Assembly (NCBI GenBank): GCA_020740775.1
Contig: JAHEWK010000022.1
Span: 918,733-982,732, forward strand
Length of the DNA stretch: 64,000 nt
Direction of reading: 5' to 3'
Source: Ilyonectria destructans
Lineage: Eukaryota > Ascomycota > Sordariomycetes > Hypocreales > Nectriaceae
How positions within the stretch are numbered: the stretch's first letter is position 1; every line of letters begins with the position of its first letter. Under the pieces are notes generated by a model. The model was not told the DNA's origin. It was given only the letters and a program-made list of their open reading frames with translations, and searched no databases. Below, one piece after another: positions 57,734 to 64,000 of the stretch. Both the position numbers and the translations under genes were made by a program.

Positions 57734-57975
57734 ACTACTTCCTTCACTCGATCATTCCCCCCCGTAAATATTTTCCCCCCCTGTTCCAGCTTTAATCTCC
57801 CTGTTTCGGGTAGTGGAATCCAAATTTCTTTCCCTTCTGCGTTCACCTCTTTGAGTTGTAGCCCCTGGGCGTTTTGCCAGCTGAGTGTCTGACCACGCCC
57901 ATTAACCACTGGAAGATGACTGCTTCTCGTTGCGGCGTCGTACTCTGCCTGGTCGAATTCTTTGGTTATGTCCTC
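57730..57975 (-). CDS. Probable terminal exon of an unassembled gene
   Basis: An 81-codon open frame without ATG begins right after a CATAG acceptor at 57976-57980 and ends in TAA overlapping the stop of the plus-strand gene. It reads EDITKEFDQAEYDAATRSSH, VNGRGQTLSWQNAQGLQLKE and EIWIPLPETGRLKLE, clearly coding-like. A 46-bp intron with donor GTACCC fits upstream, followed by a short stretch (FRTVQWQ); exons beyond that were not resolved. No family is recognised. Confidence 0.45.
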   Translation of the reverse strand, partial: EDITKEFDQAEYDAATRSSHLPVVNGRGQTLSWQNAQGLQLKEVNAEGKEIWIPLPETGRLKLEQGGKIFTGGNDRVKEVV

Positions 57976-58732
57976 CTATGTGATCATTAGCCGAGTTGAC
58001 ACTATCGGAGGGCTCGGGTACTTGCCATTGCACTGTTCTGAATTTGCGCTATTTACTGAGAGGATTGGCAGATCTGCGCAGCGCCCTTGTCTGTTCGTGA
58101 TCGGAGTGTTTTCTTCATTGCTTCAAAACGAAGAATGTCGAAAATAGCTCGGACTGAAGAAGAGTTTGCTCTGACAAGATGGGTGCCCGATCATCTGAGG
58201 GAACCTGACGAGCAATCAAAATGATTACGTTTTGCTTTAGGTAATATTGGGTAGTACGTCACTAGCGCTTCTTGGGGCTCTCGGCTTCTCTTGCGCGTTT
58301 GGCAACCAAGAGTTCAGGAGCCTGCGCGTTCGGTAATTTTAGGGTTCGCGTTGCGCCACCTGGGAAGGAGCCTGCGCGTTTGGCATTTTTAAATTTCGCG
58401 TTACGCCATCTAAACCAGACCCGCACAGACCTTGCGCGCATGGTGGGTCCACCTAGTAACTTGATGTTGTATGTCCAGCCATTACCACACTAGCGACTAC
58501 GAAATCCTTGAACGAGACGATGGATTTATGCCGGTGAGATTGCTGGCTGCGTCGTCAAGTCCCCACTGTTGCACGACCACGACAGGATCGATTGATAAAC
58601 GTAACTCGGGAGAATGAACTGCATTATGTATGGGATGGCTACGAGGTCTTCAGCTAGCTAAATTCCCATTGAATTAGGACCTCTATTATGATGGCAATGT
58701 AGAGCATTGGGTATATCTAACCCGTAACACTT
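57976..58732. other. Stretch with GCGTTACGC-type tandem repeats
   Basis: Apart from possible upstream exons of the preceding gene, the notable content is two ~46-bp tandem units (58315-58410). Each has GGAGCCTGCGCGTT at its start and CGCGTTGCGCCA or CGCGTTACGCCA at its end. Differences are largely C/T and G/A transitions. Confidence 0.5.
58315..58410. repeat. Tandem ~46-bp repeat, two diverged units
   Basis: Both units begin GGAGCCTGCGCGTT and end TTCGCGTTRCGCCA. Words of the same kind also occur at 56045-56190, on the other side of the 56228 gene. Confidence 0.6.
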
Positions 58733-59531
58733 ACGCCATTGAGTCTTTGCAGGGGGCCTTGATGAAGGAGGTGAGATACCAATGATAGATGGTGGTCGGT
58801 GTCGACGATCGTGAGTACACCGCTAAGGTGCATGATGACCGTAAACTTGGCCTCGCTTTGGGCCAGATCCATCAACCTCAATGAACCGGCCGCATGCAGG
58901 CTACCCCAGGCTAAGTCGAGTGGTGCCAGCAATTGTTCTGTGGCAGCCCTGCGGCCGCTCTCAACAGGATGTACAGCTATTGCATCAAAGCTGAGACAGC
59001 TTCCAGCGGAGTCGCATAGAGCCTTTCCATTGCGCCTGTGTTGAGGGCATGGACGTCTCAGTCTCCCTATTTGGCCGAGAGTAATATGTAGTTTTATCAG
59101 GGTATTCTCGTCTATCCTGGTAAGCGATCCAGACCTTTCCTAACCACGACTATAGGTGGAGGTCATTAGCCTGGACAAAGGGGGGTGGCCGCCTTCACAC
59201 CGACCCACGAGGAATGAGGACACCCGTAAACAATGTTCGTGTTGGTGAGGGACGTCTCACCCCTGATAGAAGCGGTAAGCCTCACTCTATCTGGTTACAT
59301 GACTGGCTGGTTTAGGGGAAGCCTAGGGTACGAGGAACTGTGAGAGGAAGGATCCAGTGCACATCTCCGAGCTCTCGTTCCATTCAATCAAGCGTCCTCA
59401 GAAGTGCCAACTCATGCAGGAGCACCTGCACGTTCATGCACAGCACCGACTTCAATAGCGTTGTAGGGCGATGCTGTGGGCTGACAAGCCCATTCAATGC
59501 CAGCATGTATTTGCTCGAGGTTGGCCCCCAT
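58733..59531 (-). other. Possible multi-exon gene, model unresolved
   Basis: Two coding-like minus-strand stretches: about 59531-59430 (ATG 59531, MGANLEQIHAGIEWACQPTA) and 59038-58735 (GSCLSFDAIAVHPVESG, then LLAPLDLAWGSLHAAGSLRL and FTVIMHLSGVLTIVD), the latter ending at a GTAAGT donor. I could not link them or find a start and stop with confidence, and no domain is recognised. Confidence 0.3.
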
Positions 59532-59832
59532 GGAAGATCTCAATAAGCATAAGAATGCGCACGTTCGTCCTCGCTGAATGACCGGACTCGGTCAGCGTTA
59601 CTCGGCATTGCCTCGCAGCTCGCTCCCTTACTTCAAGGAACAAGCTCCTTCACGGGTGAACGACGCAGACTTTTTCCATCTATTGTCTCTATGAAATCCG
59701 ATTGTCAGTCCCCGAGAGGTCACAGCCAATGTATCAAGACTAACGCTGAAGCTTAGACTGACCCTTGACGATCCTCTCCCGATACGCTCATACACGACTA
59801 CGCTTGTACGCCACGAAGATCTCGCTTAAAAC

Positions 59833-60066
59833 ATGTCGGACAAACCCAATCCACAGCCCCTTCCAATCCCTTCGGGTGGAAGTTCGTCCTCGCGTCAAGA
59901 GCCCTCAAACCAAGGAACCAAAACAGGCAATGCAGTTCAAGGTACGGACACTCCCAATTATAGGCAACCAGGCTCTGAATATCACCCAGGTTCCAAGGGG
60001 GGTAACTCCGGTGCAACAAGCATAGATGATTTCCCTGTGGTGGATGTCCGCACAGTCAAGCCCTAA
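59833..60066 (+). CDS. Small disordered protein, 77 aa
   Basis: The ATG lies in a good fungal context (AAAACATGTC) after a pyrimidine-rich leader. The protein (MSDKPNPQPLPIPSGGSSSS...DFPVVDVRTVKP) is rich in Pro, Gly, Ser, Asn and Gln, with no hydrophobic core, signal peptide or cysteine. Such short hydrophilic proteins are common in filamentous fungi, but I assign no function. Confidence 0.5.
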   Translation: MSDKPNPQPLPIPSGGSSSSRQEPSNQGTKTGNAVQGTDTPNYRQPGSEYHPGSKGGNSGATSIDDFPVVDVRTVKP

Positions 60067-60460
60067 TGAAACTGCTATTAGGAGATGAGGTAGCTAGTTC
60101 GATGTCGTTGTTATAGGTACTAATATTGAGATATAATCAATTGGAGTTCGTGTCGAGATGCAGGTTCGTGACACAAACCATGAATGTATATTCCATGGGA
60201 CCGGTGTCATCTCAAAACTATCATCGCCTGAGCATACCTCACATTGTTCCGGTGTGTCACAACACACCTCGCATCTCTTTGGTATTCCCATGGATACAAT
60301 GCATTTTTTCGGTGTAGTGGGTATGATAAATTGCAAGTATCCAGCTGGAGTAAGTATGGTACCAGAGTGATGATGGATAGCTCGGTTTCGTGTAAACAAC
60401 CATTTCCCTGGTTGTATGAATCCAATGGCAACCTTCTCGGTCAGTAGTATCCCTTTGAAG
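60067..60460. other. Spacer
   Basis: Nothing recognisable; probably the 3' UTRs of the convergent genes at 59833 (plus) and 60461 (minus). Confidence 0.4.
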
Positions 60461-61803
60461 TTATGCGGTAACCGGACTTACAGAATCTTTCCATGCTTGA
60501 TAGTAAACAGCGAGATGTAGGCGCGACCAAGTATACGAGTACGAGTCGGCTATGACGCTGTGAAATTCAGAACTGCTATTGCTGCATTGGCACATTCCAG
60601 CGTCCAAAGCTTTCATTTGGAGGTCTGCTGAGGTGGAGAATACTTCGTAACCATTTATAGCACGAAGAGGCGAGATGCGAGGCACAGAATTGAGCCTTTC
60701 CATATCTTTCCCTAAGTCCTCATCTAAATCTCGCTCAGGTGGGACATTGAGTTTTGCCTTGATGTGCTCGAGCCGGGCGAACGGCCACTCAATTGGCTTG
60801 TCGACAAAATTGGGCAAATGAAGGTGTTTGCAGACGTCCTCATATCTATACCCCGTACTGGTCAGCAACTACGTCTTGGTCTAAGGACACAAAATGGTAC
60901 TCACGACATCTCTTCCTGCAAAATCGACCAGATGAGAGACGCTGTGCAAAGAAGGTCTATATCGTCGCGCATATTAAAATCTCTTTCAAGGAGGTGCTGG
61001 GCTACAATATCTGCAACCTCGTCTCGAATGCTCTCATGCATGTACATGAGGGTAGTGAACTTGCAGTCATTGACTTCGCCAATTAGTATTAGTTCAATCT
61101 TAACACATTTTTGCTTGGCTGACTCACGAGCATATGCGTATAGAAGTCCCAGACCCCTCAACCCTACCCTGTTCACAATCCTATTCACCATACGAGCCCG
61201 GTTGTTCCATACTCTCTCATTTCCGGACAATTTTCTCTCCTTTCCGGACAGAGCCACACGCCCCTGAACTATTCTAACACAAGATGATATGTACTGCAGT
61301 ATCCATATGATTGACCTTGCGTGTTTGTCGAAATCGGTTGTCCTCTTGGAATCGGCCTTTGTGGCGAGATAGATTTTCATAACATCATCGGCAGCTTGCC
61401 ACAGATTGTCTGTCATTTTAAACGCAAAATGAATACCCTCGCTGTTGCTGCAATATCCAGAATATATGAACCCATCTGACGAGGGTTGGTTCCATATTGT
61501 GGGAATAGAAAATCGAATCCAGCCGTCGGCAATCTCCAGCGGCGTCGACGGTATAGTTTCGTACAATCCTAGTCCCGTCAGGGTGTCTTTGACCACGCCG
61601 GCTGCAATGACAGTTGTATCAACCGTTTGATGTTTTGGGCGTTTCCGTGCGGGCTCACCCGGTTCACGGACCGGTAAAATGGTACCAGCCGTGTTGACGG
61701 ACGGGGGTTTCATTGCGAGCCTAAGCATCCATAAGATTCTCAGAGCCTTATTTGTGATAATATGTGGGCTAGAGCCCAGGTAACGGCTTACCTTGACATG
61801 CAT
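60461..61803 (-). CDS. Two-exon gene of unknown function
   Basis: Exons are 61803-60905 and 60845-60461, with a 59-bp intron (donor GTGAGT, branch GCTGAC, acceptor ATAG) in matching phase. From the first ATG the protein is 427 aa. The ATG at 61713 (MKPPSVNTAG, 397 aa) is equally likely, because the first 30 codons resemble an intron (GTAAGC to CTTAG). A basic RKRPKHQ stretch near the N-terminus suggests nuclear localisation. The body is helical, with FAFKMTDNLWQAADDVMKIY, IIWILQYISSCVRIVQGRV, a VNRIVNRVGLRGLGLLYAY segment and LHLPNFVDKPIEWPF in exon 2. No known motif is seen; I do not recognise it. Confidence 0.65.
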
Positions 61804-62550
61804 GAGGATGCGCGTTCATTGAGCAGCCGAGTTTGCCGATCAGGGAGCCTGAGGCGAAGCTAAAGACCAAGGCTGAAGCCCAGATGTGCCACACCAAGCC
61901 ACAGGTTACGCGGAGTAGCCGGAGATACCGGACCCGGTTGAGGATTCGTAGGTTTTGGACTGGCACTGAAGCAGTCTGCGATGACACAGCATGGATTGTG
62001 AGCCTGTGCGACGATCGCTACAAGCAGATGAGTGATGGCCCTAGCGAGAGAGCGTGAGACATTAGTATGAGGCATATGAATGATAGGGAAGGGTTTGCGT
62101 GATGGTCGTAGGGGTCATTGGGAGGCGGCGGCGCAGTGAGGACGATTGCGCAGGAACGGTGTGTGCAGGGTCCGCAGGGAGAGCGTGCGAAAATCACGCG
62201 GAATGTGCTGACGATGTCCTTATCCACTCCTTCCCTCTTCCCTCTTTCCCACCCGGCTCCTGCGGGTGGGGCCCCCCCCGAGCTAAGGTGGCCCCACTAC
62301 GCGCCGACGAAGATGATGCGCAACAGGGGAATGGTGATCCCCAGGGGCCAACAGGTGTGGGCAAGGTAATGTATAAAGTGCATATTGTCCGCAGGCCATT
62401 TCTATATTGGTTATACATTATCGTCGTCACATTGCGCAATTCAACCTCCTCTTTCAGCGCAATCACATTGCACGTCGCGCGTCCTGTCACTTCTGTTCTG
62501 TGTCGGCCTTGCACCACGCACGTTACCCGCCAACCGCTGCAGCCATCGAG
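61804..62550. other. Divergent promoter region
   Basis: No gene supported. TATAAA at 62372-62377 lies about 175 bp before the ATG at 62551, and the last 100 bp is pyrimidine-rich. Confidence 0.45.
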
Positions 62551-63495
62551 ATGGTTCCTCTTGAATTCATTGTGGCGACGTGCGTCTTCTCTCTAGATAT
62601 CCCATTATCGTTTTACCAGCCTACGAAGCCAGATGATCGATTGTATTTCTGGCTTGGCCGCCTTTGCTTTACCATAGTGGCGGAGGGCATACCCCTTCTA
62701 TGTCTCTGGCTTGGATATCAACCTGTGGTATTAGCCAGTCTTGTCATCCTCATGGCCTTGGTCGGGAATATATTGGTCGAGGTAGGATTGGGACACTATC
62801 ATTCCGAGGATAGAGCTAACGGCAATCAGGAACAACATTTTGACCGCCGGATATTTCGACACGATAATAAACAGCAGTGGACTATGAGAATAGGCTGTTT
62901 TGTCAGTCTGGCACTCATTATTGGTAGCTTCATATCGCTCTATGTGAAAAATCATCTCGTCCTGAGACGATTGCTCCTTGCTGCTGCATACATGAGTCAG
63001 CGGTTTTCGGTCGTTGTTGCCTGCATCAGCATGATTCAATCGATCAAAAAAGCCGGAGGTTCCAATATTCAAGATAAAGCACGCAAAAAGGCGCGCTTGT
63101 ATATCTCCTTGATTGCGCTTATAGTGTCTGGTGGTATCGGATTCTCCCCCTTGCCTTTCTTTTATCAGGCGGTTGTGAGTACAGCTCTTTTACTGTAAAT
63201 AACTAGAATTCTAATTCTCTAGGGTCTTTACGCATGCTCTGTCATCGTAGATTGTATATACGCCTTTTTGAGCCATCGGAGCAACAAGAAATCGCGAGTT
63301 GATCTTGCCTCTGCGATTCCTACAGGGGGATCCAGAGAAAGTCAGATTTCGTTAGTGGAGTCTCAGCGTTCAGGGAGCATTGCGCATCCGCCGGAGAGAT
63401 CACCAGGGTCAGAGAAGCCAGTGAACTTAGCCGGGCCAGTGTCGAAGATAGACGTTATAGAGTATATGGATTGGGTGCCCGAAACCATAGCCTGA
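62551..63495 (+). CDS. Probable seven-transmembrane protein, two exons
   Basis: The start is ATG 62551 (GCCATCGAGATGG context). Exons are 62551-63174 and 63223-63495, with a 48-bp intron (donor GTGAGT, acceptor CTCTAG), giving 298 aa. Seven hydrophobic segments are visible at about residues 2-20, 32-55, 58-80, 112-131, 137-163, 174-206 and 209-224; the last is created by splicing (GLYACSVIVDCIYAFLS). The tail of about 70 residues is hydrophilic, Ser/Pro-rich and probably cytoplasmic. The topology fits a receptor-like or fungal integral membrane protein, but I see no rhodopsin, PTH11-CFEM or transporter signature. It acts in a membrane; role unknown. Confidence 0.7.
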
Positions 63496-64000
63496 TATGA
63501 GAAACCTCCCTAGACACTAGTTGATATACACAATCTCTTATACATCAATACAAACCTACTTACCGCGATCTTCAACCTTCTCCAATTCTCCTTGTTGTCG
63601 CCAACAAGCCCGAGCTTACCCTTTCCTATGCAACTAGTTGACATTGAGATTCATGTACTTGGCTCTCCACCAGCTAATGGAGTCAGGAAAGACTGTAACC
63701 ATCAAGCAAGTGAATCACGACGAAAGATCGGGCGATCTCTCCGCCTAAGATGACAAAGGAAAGAAAGATCCGCAGCGTAGGGCTGCTGAAAGTACATGTA
63801 TGAAATGATGATACGATCCAGATTTATGCATAAGAAAACTCGCTTCAAACCGCATGCAGACACGCTAAAGCATTTCATCATCCCGGGACGGTGGAATTGG
63901 TGAGGGTGAACACTGAACTACACCGGAACCGACTGAGGGATCGTAGAGGAACACGGGTATGGATCTTAGACCGGTGTTTCTGGCGGTCAGCTGGCTACAA
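63496..64000. other. Right edge, no gene seen
   Basis: About 500 bp with only short frames; it may contain the 3' UTR of the membrane protein gene and the start of a neighbour outside the window. Confidence 0.4.

Overview
The window looks like a transposon-rich accessory stretch of a filamentous ascomycete (Pezizomycotina) genome. The evidence is short spliceosomal introns of about 46-70 bp with GTRNGY donors, CTRAY-like branch points and YAG acceptors; fungal Zn2Cys6, hAT and Helitron families; TATA boxes about 80-95 bp before several ATGs; and low gene density. I saw no bacterial-style operons, rRNA, tRNA or CRISPR. All gene models were read by eye; splice sites are inferred from consensus and frame.

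Region 1 (1-17.95 kb) is GC-rich and holds two head-to-tail Helitrons. Each encodes a full RepHel protein (HUH-Y2 Rep plus PIF1-type helicase) that appears split into two reading frames but is rejoined in frame by a 52/55-bp intron at the same place in both copies. Behind each RepHel lies a convergent 224-codon gene of identical length in both copies, followed by a shared 45-48 bp palindrome-containing 3' end. A divergent multi-exon gene of unknown function (451 or 529 aa) lies upstream of the first RepHel. This repeated Rep-helicase plus 224-aa unit is the most interesting system in the window.

Region 2 (17.95-21.3 kb) holds an intact hAT transposase gene with AT-rich ends, then a TPR-repeat gene fragment interrupted by a ~245 bp (TAC)n tract. 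Region 3 (21.3-36.5 kb) is sparse: a two-exon gene of unknown function (355 aa), a decayed copy of a gene found intact at 47-48 kb, a small RING-finger gene, and an L-asparaginase pseudogene with an in-frame stop and a lost active-site motif.

Region 4 (36.9-43.0 kb) is another transposon cluster: a frameshifted hAT copy inside 21-bp perfect inverted repeats, a repeat-rich gene running into the hAT right end, a 330-bp MITE with ~97-bp arms, and a MULE transposase fragment. Region 5 (43-53.2 kb) contains a PIAS/Siz-type SUMO E3 ligase gene, the intact member of the 27-29/47-48 kb duplication, and a Zn2Cys6 regulator. Region 6 (56-63.5 kb) has several intron-containing genes of unknown function, among them a probable seven-helix membrane protein, plus exon-like frames not assembled into full genes. 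The remaining stretches hold nothing I can support.
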